The notes: generated from the letters alone by a model not told the origin. Positions 8,840 to 17,285 are shown, numbered from the stretch's first letter. The stretch is DNA of 34,212 bases from Fuerstiella sp. (GCA_029941865.1 JAPYTO010000045.1:1-34212), one strand, 5' to 3'. Made by a program: numbers and translations.

Positions 8840-10051
8840 ATGAGCCAGTTGCAACATATCGCTTTCTGCGGCGGCGGCTCCGGCGGCCATCTGATTCCTG
8901 CCATCGCAGTGGCAGAGGAGTTACTGGCTGTAGATTCTGACACGCGTCTGTTGTTCATGACGAGTGACCGGCCAATCGATCGTCACATTCTCGAGACATC
9001 CGGGCTGCCCGCCCAATCGTTCGACCACGTCCCGCTACCGCTGCGGACTTCCACGGGCCGTATGTTGTTCGCCTGGCGGTGCATTCGTTCGGTACTGCAG
9101 TGCCGACGACACTTTCAGCGTCGCCGACCGGACATCGTGATCGGGCTCGGTGGCTTTGCGTCCATTGCGGGAGTCACGGCAGCCTGGCTGAGCGGTATTC
9201 CCGTGGTGCTACTCGAACAGAACACCGTCCCCGGTCGTGCTAATCGGTGGTTGCGTCGATTGGCCGCAACAACTTTCACTGGCTGGCCGCTGGACGCAAC
9301 GTGGCGACGCAAATGGCGAACTCCCGTTGTTGACGTGGGCGTACCACTGCGTCGTGTGTTTTCGGACGACCGAATCACCAGCGTTCCCTCTGCGGCAACG
9401 ATGTCGACCGCGATCGGTCTCCTGGTGCTGGGCGGCAGCCAGGGTGCAAGCCGTGTGAATTCCATCGTTGTGGACGCGTTAAGCAGACACAATCCTGGCG
9501 ATTGGAATCTGCAGATCGTTCATCAGACCGGAATCGACGACGTCGACAGCGTGCGGAACGCGTACGATCAGGCCGGAATCACTGCTGATGTTCAAACATT
9601 CATCGATGACGTGCCGCAGCAGCTTACGGCATCAACGCTGGTCATCAGTCGTTCCGGTGCCGTCACCCTTGCGGAGATCGCTGCCGCCGGTCGCGCATCC
9701 GTGCTGTTACCTTTATCGACGTCGGCCGATGACCACCAGCTTCACAACGCCAGATACCTTGAAGCGTGTGGCGCAGCCGCTGTCGTCTGCGAAAATGATC
9801 ACGACGCACCGTTGCGACTGGCTGAACACCTTCGTCGCCTGCTCGCAACCGGCAGGCAACCGACGTCGCGTCAGGAAGACTTCGACACTCCAACAGCGCG
9901 CGGTGACTGCGAACGAATTGCCGGGGCGCCTAACGCCTCACGAGCAGCAATGGAATCTGCTGCCCGCAGCATGGCACCTGACAATGCAGCTGCACTAATT
10001 GTGAAATCGTTGCTGCAGTTGACGGATCGGATTGCGCATTCGTCGGAATGA
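8840..10051 (+). CDS. murG: UDP-GlcNAc:MurNAc-pentapeptide pyrophosphoryl-undecaprenol GlcNAc transferase
   Basis: MurG makes lipid II by adding GlcNAc to lipid I on the inner face of the cytoplasmic membrane. Visible motifs: GGGSGGHLIPAIAVAEEL (residues 11-28), GLGGFAS (102-108), LLEQNTVPGRANR (124-136), LGGSQGASRVN (197-207), and the donor-binding RSGAVTLAEIAAAG with STSADDHQ (271-300). The enzyme is 403 residues, longer than the common ~360. The excess is mostly a polar insert at about residues 337-366 (DNA 9848-9938) between LRRLLATG and the final helix. The gene follows DUF1444 closely and is not in a dcw cluster here, consistent with the scattered peptidoglycan genes of planctomycetes. 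Confidence 0.95.
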   Translation: MSQLQHIAFCGGGSGGHLIPAIAVAEELLAVDSDTRLLFMTSDRPIDRHILETSGLPAQSFDHVPLPLRTSTGRMLFAWRCIRSVLQCRRHFQRRRPDIVIGLGGFASIAGVTAAWLSGIPVVLLEQNTVPGRANRWLRRLAATTFTGWPLDATWRRKWRTPVVDVGVPLRRVFSDDRITSVPSAATMSTAIGLLVLGGSQGASRVNSIVVDALSRHNPGDWNLQIVHQTGIDDVDSVRNAYDQAGITADVQTFIDDVPQQLTASTLVISRSGAVTLAEIAAAGRASVLLPLSTSADDHQLHNARYLEACGAAAVVCENDHDAPLRLAEHLRRLLATGRQPTSRQEDFDTPTARGDCERIAGAPNASRAAMESAARSMAPDNAAALIVKSLLQLTDRIAHSSE

Positions 10052-10297
10052 TGCCAGAGATGCACGAACCTGACACACCGCGGCGTGTCTTACGAACACG
10101 CGAGGCATTCAGCATCGCAGGCACAAGGCGTCACGATGATGACTCCCGATTCCTCAGTGGTGGCGGAAATTTCCAGGAACTTTCCAACTGAAAAAACGGA
10201 CACATTATTGTCGCGTCTTACACTGGTACGGCGAGCGGCGACGACTGGTCGACTACGGTTCGTCCGTACATCTTCTTCAGGGTGGCATCTTTATTGT

Positions 10298-10371
10298 GCA
10301 GTCTGTAGTGTAATGGTCCTGCACGTCGGCTTGTGGAGCCGGAAGTGGGGGTTCAATTCCCCTCAGACTGC
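10298..10371 (+). tRNA. tRNA-His (anticodon GTG)
   Basis: A complete cloverleaf can be folded by hand. The acceptor arm is GCAGTCTG with CAGACTGC, an eight-pair stem that includes the extra G(-1):C73 pair diagnostic of tRNA-His. The D arm is GTGT/GCAC. The anticodon arm is TCGGC-TTGTGGA-GCCGG with anticodon GTG. The T arm is GGGGG-TTCAATT-CCCCT. The length including G(-1) is 74 bases and no CCA is encoded. A small hairpin, TCAGAC/GTCTGA (10377-10393), follows without a T run. Confidence 0.96.
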
Positions 10372-10468
10372 CTTTGTCAGACACATCGTCTGAACCGGCA
10401 CTGTGGTTTTCGTGAGGTAACTTCTTCTTGTTACCGGCCGACGGACCGAAACAGGAAGGCATTGATCA

Positions 10469-11065
10469 GTGGTTACTTCAGTTCTTCAAAGACCAACCCT
10501 TGTTCTGAATCGCAACTGGCAGCCAGTGGGAGTGGCGACGGTATCGCGGTCTCTGGTCAAGGTCTGGAACAAATCGGCCCGCATCGTCGACCCTGCCGAC
10601 TTTCAACAGTACGACTGGGAAGACTGGTCCCTGATGGAACCGTCTGAGGGCGAAGACTGCATCCAGACACAATGGCTGCGTCTGAGAGTTCCGGAGGTGG
10701 TCACCTTGACGAAGTACGATCGTTTGCCAACGAACGTCGTTGCTTTCAGCCGCCGGAATGTCTTCAAACGCGACAACTTCACTTGCCAATACTGCGGCTG
10801 CCGACCTGGCAGTGAGGAACTCACGATCGACCACGTTTTGCCAAGGTCGCAGAAAGGTACGTCCTGCTGGAAAAACTGCGTTCTGGCCTGCGTGGACTGC
10901 AACCATCGCAAAGCGAACCGGACGCCGGAGCGAGCGGCGATGCCACTGGCACGTCGGCCTGTGCGTCCCTTATGGAATCCGTCCTATGCACGTCACGGTG
11001 TGCGGCTGGAAAGCTGGTCGAAGTTCGTGAGCGACGCATATTGGAACGTCGAACTTGAAGACTAA
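10469..11065 (+). CDS. HNH endonuclease
   Basis: A 198-residue protein of the common bacterial HNH family. The C-terminal half holds the zinc-knuckle pairs C106xxC109 (FTCQYCGC) and C141xxC144 (LACVDCNH), enclosing the catalytic ELTIDHV stretch (D121, H122) and ending with NHRKAN (N145, H146). The N-terminal ~100 residues (LVLNRNWQPVGVATVSRSLV) are the extension typical of this subfamily. The GTG start at 10469 is preceded by AGGAAGG about 10 bases upstream, a good ribosome binding site. The gene follows tRNA-His and ends in a strong terminator. These stand-alone HNH proteins are chromosomal in many phyla and are not on their own a sign of a mobile element; the role in the cell is unknown. 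Confidence 0.9.
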   Translation: MVTSVLQRPTLVLNRNWQPVGVATVSRSLVKVWNKSARIVDPADFQQYDWEDWSLMEPSEGEDCIQTQWLRLRVPEVVTLTKYDRLPTNVVAFSRRNVFKRDNFTCQYCGCRPGSEELTIDHVLPRSQKGTSCWKNCVLACVDCNHRKANRTPERAAMPLARRPVRPLWNPSYARHGVRLESWSKFVSDAYWNVELED

Positions 11066-11070
11066 TCACT

Positions 11071-11102
11071 GAGCCGACAGCGTTGCTGTCGGCTCTTTTT
11101 TT
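11071..11102 (+). terminator. Rho-independent terminator after the HNH gene
   Basis: A perfect 10-base stem (GAGCCGACAG at 11071-11080, CTGTCGGCTC at 11086-11095) with a five-base loop is followed at once by seven T (11096-11102). It lies 5 bases after the HNH stop codon. It is the clearest intrinsic terminator in the window and ends only 15 bases before the esterase start codon. Confidence 0.95.
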
Positions 11103-11117
11103 AACAGAACACAAACA

Positions 11118-12080
11118 ATGTCGATTTGTCGTCTTCCCATAACGATCGCTGTCACGTCACTGTTGTTGACATCGATGTTCGCACCTGCCACCGCGGCCCG
11201 GACCAAGACGGACAAAACATCTGTCGCGAAAAATGCCCAGCAGACAGGAAATAAAAAATTCGCTCCGTTTCAGTGGGTGAATCCGTTGAAACAGGACCTG
11301 CCCGGCGTCAGTCATGCGACATTTCGAAGTCCCAGTATGAAGGTTGATGTCGGATACTGCATTTACCTGCCGTCCGAGTACTCGAAACCAGCAGCCGCGA
11401 ACAAGCGATTTCCGGTCGTCTACTATCTTCACGGAGGCCGCCCCGGAAGCGAAACCAAAAGTGTCAAACTTGCGGCCCACATTCACGGACTCATCGAAGA
11501 CAGCAATGTTCCGGCGATGATTTACGTGTTCGTCAATGGCGGACCCGTCAGCCACTACAACATGTCGAAACGAACCAACGCGATGGGCGAGGATGTTTTT
11601 GTCAGGGAACTGATTCCTCACATTGACAGCACCTACCGCACCATTGATCGGCGTGAAGGACGCGGCATCGAAGGATTTTCGCAGGGTGGCCGCGGCACAA
11701 CCCGAATCATGTTCCGGTACCCGGAGCTGTTCGGCAGCGCGGCCCCCGGTGGAGCAGGTCACGCCACGGAAAAACGAATATCAGAGCAAGCTGGTCGGGA
11801 GAACGACACGCTGGTCTTTGCACCAGGCCACAACACCTACGATCGCGCCAGGCTGTATGCGAAGAAACTGTCACCGCCGCTGCCGATCCTCATTCATGTC
11901 GGCACCAAGGGCTTCAACTATCAAAACAACCTGGCCTACATGGAATTCCTCGACACGCTCAGGATCCCCTACCAGCGACTCATCGTAGAAGACGCCCCTC
12001 ACAGCGCCATTAGAATCTACGAGAAACGGGGGCTGGAAATCATAAAGTTCCACGCCACGAACTTTGGATTGACGAAGTAG
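11118..12080 (+). CDS. Secreted esterase, putative esterase (esterase D / enterochelin esterase-like) family
   Basis: A 320-residue alpha/beta-hydrolase. Residues 1-27 are a signal peptide (hydrophobic LPITIAVTSLLLTSMFAP, cleavage around ATA-A), so it acts outside the cytoplasm. The oxyanion region is YYLHGGRPG (102-110) and the nucleophile elbow is EGFSQGG with Ser188. A catalytic His is likely in VEDAPHSA near the C-terminus. Family members hydrolyse carboxylic esters such as acetyl or feruloyl groups on polysaccharides; the substrate here cannot be read. The start codon follows the HNH terminator by 15 bases and has no clear ribosome binding site. The next gene is convergent. Confidence 0.88.
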   Translation: MSICRLPITIAVTSLLLTSMFAPATAARTKTDKTSVAKNAQQTGNKKFAPFQWVNPLKQDLPGVSHATFRSPSMKVDVGYCIYLPSEYSKPAAANKRFPVVYYLHGGRPGSETKSVKLAAHIHGLIEDSNVPAMIYVFVNGGPVSHYNMSKRTNAMGEDVFVRELIPHIDSTYRTIDRREGRGIEGFSQGGRGTTRIMFRYPELFGSAAPGGAGHATEKRISEQAGRENDTLVFAPGHNTYDRARLYAKKLSPPLPILIHVGTKGFNYQNNLAYMEFLDTLRIPYQRLIVEDAPHSAIRIYEKRGLEIIKFHATNFGLTK

Positions 12081-12222
12081 ATCCCCAACGTGATTCCGTT
12101 TCCTGCAGTAATCGAAGTCCTGCTGAGGCCGCATCCGGACATCGCTCAGGAACGCCACTTCCGTCGAATCTGCTTTCAGAACTGCCGCTGTGTCGGACTG
12201 ACTTGAAACCAGGCCCCAACAT

Positions 12223-12597
12223 CTACTCGGCGTCATTCGCCTCGCTGGTTGCGTCCTCTTCGTTGTCACTCTCGTCCGGATCATCGTCATCGTGTTCGCC
12301 ATGCTCGTGGGCATGCTCACCCTCGGACGAGTTGGCGTTAGCAGCGGCCTGATCCAGTTTCTCAGTTCGCTCTGCGTCTGCCATGTCCTTCCAGTCATCA
12401 ATGCACGGCGGACAACAGAAGCCGACTTTATTGCCATTCCATTCCACAAACGTCTCGCCGTCAATCTCACCGCCCATGACAGGGCAATGCGTGTTAATAA
12501 TTTCGCTGGCTGCTGCCGGCGTTCCCGGGCCGACTTCTGAGCAGCCGGCCACACAAAGCAAAAGAACACAGACCAGGGCAGCGTGTTGAGGTTTCAT
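12223..12597 (-). CDS. Small lipoprotein with TRASH/YHS-like cysteine domain and His/acidic tail
   Basis: A 124-residue predicted lipoprotein. The lipobox VAGC places the lipidated Cys at residue 19. Residues 38-72 contain HCPVMGGEID...VGFCCPPCIDDW, with C38, C61, C62 and C65 arranged as in YHS/TRASH-type metal-binding modules. The last ~35 residues form a low-complexity tail with four His (EHAHEHGEH) followed by Asp/Glu clusters. The combination suggests binding of a transition metal at the cell envelope, but no metal is shown. It lies alone between two plus-strand genes. The start at 12597 places the signal peptide correctly. Confidence 0.82.
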   Translation of the reverse strand: MKPQHAALVCVLLLCVAGCSEVGPGTPAAASEIINTHCPVMGGEIDGETFVEWNGNKVGFCCPPCIDDWKDMADAERTEKLDQAAANANSSEGEHAHEHGEHDDDDPDESDNEEDATSEANDAE

Positions 12598-12954
12598 ATC
12601 CGTTGTTTCCTGTTTGAGTCATTGTCGCCGCGAAGTCCAGAGCCCCCGGGAAACAAATATCTGAGTAGTGAGCATCTTGTGACGCGGGCGGCGAAAACGC
12701 GCCGAGAATTCCCGAACGCTGGCTGGAAGACACGTCCAGGACAGCTCAGAGATGGGCGCGGCGGTGCCTCAGTCGGCATCAGCCACCGGTAGTTTACGCC
12801 CGCAGTCGAAGACGGACAGCTCATTCACACTCAGATTGGCGAACAATACCGATTTCAGGACGTCGTCAGTTATCCATGAAACTCACTCTGCAACATCTTC
12901 CTGACGTGCTAAAACTCTCGCCATGGACGCACGAGATCTACGCGAGAGAACGGT
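12598..12954. other. Gene-free region between the lipoprotein and metallophosphoesterase genes
   Basis: This divergent gap should contain both promoters. I found no convincing gene, strong hairpin, repeat or promoter boxes. Open frames crossing it, including one from 12876, are out of frame with the metallophosphoesterase and look non-coding. Confidence 0.4.
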
Positions 12955-14139
12955 ATGAATCTGTCTGCAGGGATTGCATTGCTGCTGTTCGCGTGCATCG
13001 GAAATGCCGCGTGGTGGGCAATCGTCGTCAACCGTACACATTCGTTTCAACTTCATGCCAGTTGCCTGAAGTTCGTCCGCAAGCTCCACGACGCCGGAAT
13101 TATTCTGTTTCCTCCATTTGCCTTCTGGTTCATGGGCTGTGGTCAGCCGGGACTGCTGCACGGTGGGTTCGTTACAGACCTTTCCTGGGGACTTCAATAC
13201 ACTTTGTTCGTTGCCTTGTGCGGCCTGGTGCCATTTGCCTGGTCCGTCGCACGATGGCAGACTCGCCGGCCCCCGAAGGAGCTGCTGGAGGTCACCTCGC
13301 AACACTTTGACGTTCTGAACCAACACCAGACGGACTCAGAGAAACATTTAGTTTGCGGGGATCGAGTGCCATTTCTGGCGCGATTTCCGTTGAACGAGAT
13401 TTACCGTCTGGAAGTAACGCGAAAGCGTCTGCGTCTGGCAGGACGCCAATCTCCAGAGGGGGAAAGCCATCGAACGATCAAAGTGGCACACTTCTCTGAC
13501 ACTCATTTCCTCGGCTGTCCGGGGCAACGTTTTTTCGAATTTGCGACCGATCGACTCTGCGAACTGCAGCCCGATCTATTTGTATTCACCGGTGACCTGA
13601 TGGACGACGAAGCCTTGTTTCCATGGGCATCGGAAATGTTCTCAAGGCTTGCGGACGTGGCGCCCGGCTATTCAATCCTGGGAAATCACGATTGGCGTCT
13701 GGATCATTCAGGCATTCGACAGGGAATGATCGATGCCGGCTGGATCGACATCGGTGAGCAGCAAATGACCGCTCGTGTCGGTGACGTGACGATGCTGATT
13801 GCCGGAACCGAAACACCATGGATTGGTAACAATCCGATAGTCCCGTCTCCGAAAAGAGAAGACCTTCGGATTCTGCTGAGTCATTCTCCTGATCAACGCA
13901 ACTTTGCCGTTGAACAACAGTTTGATCTGATGCTGTGCGGTCACAACCACGGCGGTCAGGTCGTGCTGCCAGCGATCGGGCCTGTTTACGCGCCCAGTAG
14001 GTACGGAGTCAAATATGCGGGCGGCACCTACCGTCACGGGCAGATGTTGATCCACGTGTCTCGCGGCCTTGGCGCGAAGGAGCCCTTGCGGTGGAACGCC
14101 TGCCCGGAAATCACGCTGCTGGAAATTGACATTTCCTAG
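12955..14139 (+). CDS. Membrane-anchored metallophosphoesterase (YkuE-like)
   Basis: A 394-residue calcineurin-like phosphoesterase. All metal-site motifs are present: FSDTHF (D182, H184), FTGDLMDD (D214), LGNHDW (N244, H245, D246), LLSHSPD, and CGHNHGGQ near residue 330. The N-terminal ~100 residues contain three hydrophobic segments (about 4-25, 48-62 and 80-98), so the catalytic domain is tethered to the membrane. Related YkuE-type enzymes act on phospholipid or UDP-sugar-lipid substrates; the substrate here is open. GAGAGAACGG precedes the ATG at 12955. A hairpin repeat begins right at the 3' end. Confidence 0.9.
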   Translation: MNLSAGIALLLFACIGNAAWWAIVVNRTHSFQLHASCLKFVRKLHDAGIILFPPFAFWFMGCGQPGLLHGGFVTDLSWGLQYTLFVALCGLVPFAWSVARWQTRRPPKELLEVTSQHFDVLNQHQTDSEKHLVCGDRVPFLARFPLNEIYRLEVTRKRLRLAGRQSPEGESHRTIKVAHFSDTHFLGCPGQRFFEFATDRLCELQPDLFVFTGDLMDDEALFPWASEMFSRLADVAPGYSILGNHDWRLDHSGIRQGMIDAGWIDIGEQQMTARVGDVTMLIAGTETPWIGNNPIVPSPKREDLRILLSHSPDQRNFAVEQQFDLMLCGHNHGGQVVLPAIGPVYAPSRYGVKYAGGTYRHGQMLIHVSRGLGAKEPLRWNACPEITLLEIDIS

Positions 14140-14248
14140 AGCAGTTTACTTTTTGTCGTAGCGGAAGCCGCCAGGGCTTTCGACCTGTCACTGCCGAAAT
14201 TCCTGGCGAATTCCGCTACAGAACGACCGCGTGATTTTGAAAACTGCT
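14140..14248. repeat. Composite palindromic repeat, MITE-like
   Basis: The core is a 25-base imperfect inverted repeat, 14158-14182 against 14195-14219, matching at 21 of 25 positions around a 12-base loop. It begins GTAGCGGAA and ends TTCCGCTAC. An outer perfect pair, AGCAGTTT (14140-14147) and AAACTGCT (14241-14248), brackets it, giving a nested 109-base palindromic unit with no coding capacity. It begins at the 3' end of the metallophosphoesterase gene. Confidence 0.7.
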
Positions 14249-14285
14249 GTAGTGCGTGGTCAAGTCTGAGAACTGGGGTTGTTCC

Positions 14286-14352
14286 GTAGCCGAACTCGCC
14301 AGAGTTTGGAGGTTCGTCTTTATGTCGTCCAAAGTCCGACGACTTCGGCTAC
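14286..14352. repeat. Dispersed palindromic repeat, copy 2 (complete)
   Basis: A 67-base hairpin unit: left arm 14286-14310 (GTAGCCGAACTCG...), 17-base loop 14311-14327, right arm 14328-14352 (...GACTTCGGCTAC). The arms pair at 21 of 25 positions. Positions 14303-14352 match window positions 1-50 at 45 of 50. It lies between convergent genes and could act as a bidirectional transcript-end hairpin, though there is no T run. Confidence 0.8.
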
Positions 14353-14431
14353 CCAAAAATCAAGACCTGACGAAACACCACGGCATATTCCGGCGATCGG
14401 TGCTGGACTGTCCGTCGTTCGTTGACTTCGT

Positions 14432-15352
14432 TCAGACGTCGGTTTCAGAGGCCGAGGTGAACTCACGCACGTGTACCGAAACCAACGCGATGGCCAGGAA
14501 CACGGCGGTCCAGGACACCAGCCACAGAACCTGCATAAAAGCACTCTCATCCGAGGAAACAAAATCCAGCACGCCTGAATTGCGAAACTCGTCGCTCTGT
14601 GTCGTCCAATCGAACAGCAACGTGCGCAGGCGGTACTGAATGGTAAGGCGATTAATGACGGCCGGAAAGAAACCAAGGAACAGCTCGACGGCAGCGGTGT
14701 ACGCCACGCAGAGTACCATAGCACGGCGATGGAACAGCGTCCCCAGCATTATGTAGAGTGCCGAATAGGAACACGCTGACAGGATCGCCAGCCCCACCAT
14801 CGCACGTCCCACTTCACCCGTAGCAACTATCCCGGGAACCACGTCCGTCGCCGTCTCTCCTGGAAACCGCCCGCCACGGCGTACGGCCCGGTCGTCTGTG
14901 GCTGCGACCACGGTGTCGTCTTGATTCAGTTCCTGTGCGTCGCCTGGATCCTCGATGCCGGCCACCGCAACCGCCACCGTCACTCCGACAATCGTGGCCG
15001 ACGCTGCCCACACGACGGCCACCAAATACTTCCCCAGAACCAGGTGAAAGAGTCCGTTGGGTCGCACCGCCAGATATGTCCAACTGTGCTGCTCAAGTTC
15101 GGAAGCTACAGCGGGAGCAGCGATCAGCAACGCCCCCAACATGCACGATACGGTCGGTGCCACAAAGTACAGCGCAATGGTGAAAAACGTGTTGATGTTT
15201 TCTTGCGTGGCCCCCCGGGGAGGCTGCAGATAGTTCATCATCAGCAGCATGATCACCACGGGAAACGCAGCGACAACGACCCACCAGAAGACTCGGCCAG
15301 GTGTCAGGATCCGATTCAATTCGAACCGAAAGATGGCCATGAGGCTGTTCAT
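14432..15352 (-). CDS. ABC-2 type transporter permease (second cassette)
   Basis: A 306-residue membrane protein with about six hydrophobic segments. It opens MNSLMAIFRFELNRILTPGR, the usual amphipathic start of ABC-2 permeases, followed by a helix (WWVVVAAFPVVIMLLMM). A polar, Asp/Arg-rich extramembrane loop lies at about residues 135-175. The start codon overlaps the stop of the upstream ATPase gene as ATGA (15349-15352), so the two are translationally coupled and form one exporter. It is last in the run and is followed by the palindromic repeats at 14140-14352. The substrate is unknown. Confidence 0.85.
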   Translation of the reverse strand: MNSLMAIFRFELNRILTPGRVFWWVVVAAFPVVIMLLMMNYLQPPRGATQENINTFFTIALYFVAPTVSCMLGALLIAAPAVASELEQHSWTYLAVRPNGLFHLVLGKYLVAVVWAASATIVGVTVAVAVAGIEDPGDAQELNQDDTVVAATDDRAVRRGGRFPGETATDVVPGIVATGEVGRAMVGLAILSACSYSALYIMLGTLFHRRAMVLCVAYTAAVELFLGFFPAVINRLTIQYRLRTLLFDWTTQSDEFRNSGVLDFVSSDESAFMQVLWLVSWTAVFLAIALVSVHVREFTSASETDV

Positions 15353-16305
15353 ATCTCACCTCGATGAATCTTCAGCAGTGAGTTGAAGAGCGTCTGCAAT
15401 GAATCGTCGGCGGATCGTACACGGGTCACAGTGAAGCCGTTGCGGGTGATCAAGTCCGGCAACTGACTCCACAATTGTCCCGCCCGCAGCGTTCTCAGGC
15501 GAACGGTGTCCCCGCCGTGTGATTTTTGTTCAACTGAGATCGACACGGCCAGTTCCCTGTCCATCAGCACGGAGGCCAGCCGATAGGGTTCTGAACAATC
15601 GACTTCGATTTCGGAGGGCGAATCAAACAGCAGTTCGTTCACTTCGCTGGCTGTTCCCGATGCCAGCAGACGTCCGCCGCAGATCAGCAGAAACGAATCG
15701 GTCAGGGCTTCGATTTCGTGCAGCACGTGACTGGCGATAATCAAGCTGTTGCCGAGCCCAATCCAGTCGTTCAGCACATTCGTCATTTCAGTTCGACCGA
15801 CCGGATCCAGACCGCTGAATGGTTCGTCCAGAAACAGCAGGGTCGGCTCGTGAGCCATGGACTGAGCCAGCTTGATCCGCTGTCTCATGCCGCGTGAGTA
15901 GGTTGCGATCGGCCGATTCATGTCGTTGGACATACCGACCAGAGCAAGACAGTCGGCGGCTCGGGCGCGTGCAGGTCGCGAGCGAACGCCGTGAAGTTGC
16001 AGCAGCAGGGTCACCCAATCGAGTCCGGTGGTCGTGGCGTACAATCCTTCGAAGCCGGGACAGAAGCCAATCTTCTTCATGAACGCCGAGTTATTTCTCG
16101 GCGACTGACCCAATACCCGAACCGTTCCGCGAGTGGGAACGAGCTGGCCAATCAGCAGATTCAGTAAAGTGCTTTTGCCCGCACCGTTGGGGCCGAGCAG
16201 TCCATAGGCGCCCGGCTTCAACTGTGCGTTGAAGTCGTTGACGCCAATCACCGTACCGTAGAGCTTGGTGACGTGGTCCAGTTCGATCAGGTATTCAGAA
16301 GTCAT
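15349..16305 (-). CDS. ABC transporter ATP-binding protein (second cassette)
   Basis: The ATPase subunit of an ABC-2 type exporter. It has Walker A GPNGAGKST, the signature YSRGMRQRI, and Walker B LLFLDEPFSGLDP, followed by ASHVLHEIE with the switch His. The C-terminal ~100 residues after the nucleotide-binding domain are the regulatory extension common in CcmA-like subunits. I chose the ATG at 16305; a GTG at 16317 overlaps the upstream permease stop as GTGA and would add four residues, which is also reasonable for coupling. Its own stop overlaps the next permease start. Confidence 0.9.
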   Translation of the reverse strand: MTSEYLIELDHVTKLYGTVIGVNDFNAQLKPGAYGLLGPNGAGKSTLLNLLIGQLVPTRGTVRVLGQSPRNNSAFMKKIGFCPGFEGLYATTTGLDWVTLLLQLHGVRSRPARARAADCLALVGMSNDMNRPIATYSRGMRQRIKLAQSMAHEPTLLFLDEPFSGLDPVGRTEMTNVLNDWIGLGNSLIIASHVLHEIEALTDSFLLICGGRLLASGTASEVNELLFDSPSEIEVDCSEPYRLASVLMDRELAVSISVEQKSHGGDTVRLRTLRAGQLWSQLPDLITRNGFTVTRVRSADDSLQTLFNSLLKIHRGEI

Positions 16306-16313
16306 AAGTGCAG

Positions 16314-17285
16314 TCACGCTCGCAACGGTGCGGACACCTTCCGATAGATAACGGCGAAACAGATCACACACAGAGCGAAGACGAATGCGAACTGCGTGTC
16401 GGCGTGAGGTGAGAAGCTCGGAATATCGAGTATGGCCACAGACAAATCGCTGTACAGCAGAAACAGAAACGACATGCGCAGCACCAGTTCGGACGTGTCA
16501 CCGTTCAGGTTCTGCATCACCAGAAAAGCAGCCAACCCGAAGATCCAGATCGCAAACCAGCCAAAGGTCGCAAAGCGACTTTCCACTGTCATCGATGACA
16601 GCATTAACGCCAGCAGCGTTGTTGGCACAATCATCGCGGCCGAAGCGGCCACTGCCCTTAACGGCAGGTCCCATGTCTGGCTGATCACTGAAATGTCCGG
16701 CGAAAGCAGCACCGCAAAAACGTACAGCAGCAGTTGTGGAAGCGTGCATGTCAGCAACAGATAACACAAGACCGTGGCGCACTTGCCGAAGATGTACTGG
16801 ACACGTGTGAGCGGCCGGGAGAAATACAGTAAAAAGGCTCGAGACCTGACATCCTGAGATATCAGCGACGGCGCAATCAGCCCCACAACGACGACCATCC
16901 CAATCGCTTGTGATCTCTGCAATTGCAGCAGGACGGACTTCCAGAAAATCGGTCGCGCAGCATTCAGCAGCTCTTCACGGTCCGCACCATTAAGTCCGTC
17001 GAGCGTCACCTGCACGACGGGAAACATTTCCGCGGGAAGCAACAACCGGAGCAATTCACGCATACCGTCTGCGTTACCTTGAGTGTTACTGGTCAGCACC
17101 TGCTCGAACAGGAAAATCAGCACACCGTAGGCTAAAGGGGGCCCCCAGACCAAAAAAGCGATTCTGCGGAGCCAGGCACTCTGCCAGGCCCGACGGATGC
17201 CGATACCTGCGACAACAGTCCAGCGACTGTTGCCGGATTCTCGCTCGCCTTCCCATTCGCGATATCCCAGATTATGAATCGGCAT
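16314..17285 (-). CDS. ABC-2 type transporter permease (first cassette)
   Basis: A 323-residue membrane protein that begins MPIHNLGYREWEGERES, a cytosolic leader seen in a planctomycete ABC-2 permease group. At least six hydrophobic segments follow (for example AFLVWGPPLAYGVLIFLFE, IGMVVVVGLIAPSLIS, AMIVPTTLLALMLSS). SQDVRSRAFLLYFSRPLTRVQY is the amphipathic cytosolic motif that ABC-2 permeases use to contact the ATPase. The start overlaps the upstream ATPase gene by 14 bases, so it belongs with that subunit. Confidence 0.87.
   Translation of the reverse strand: MPIHNLGYREWEGERESGNSRWTVVAGIGIRRAWQSAWLRRIAFLVWGPPLAYGVLIFLFEQVLTSNTQGNADGMRELLRLLLPAEMFPVVQVTLDGLNGADREELLNAARPIFWKSVLLQLQRSQAIGMVVVVGLIAPSLISQDVRSRAFLLYFSRPLTRVQYIFGKCATVLCYLLLTCTLPQLLLYVFAVLLSPDISVISQTWDLPLRAVAASAAMIVPTTLLALMLSSMTVESRFATFGWFAIWIFGLAAFLVMQNLNGDTSELVLRMSFLFLLYSDLSVAILDIPSFSPHADTQFAFVFALCVICFAVIYRKVSAPLRA

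Noticed and set aside
10072..10089. GACAC/GTGTC hairpin after murG
   Set aside because: One mismatch and no T run, so an intrinsic terminator is not supported.
10085..10393. 102-residue plus frame
   Set aside because: It runs through the tRNA-His gene and has no family signal.
10298..11065. tRNA-His plus HNH gene as an integrated element
   Set aside because: No integrase, direct repeat of the tRNA 3' end or composition shift is visible.
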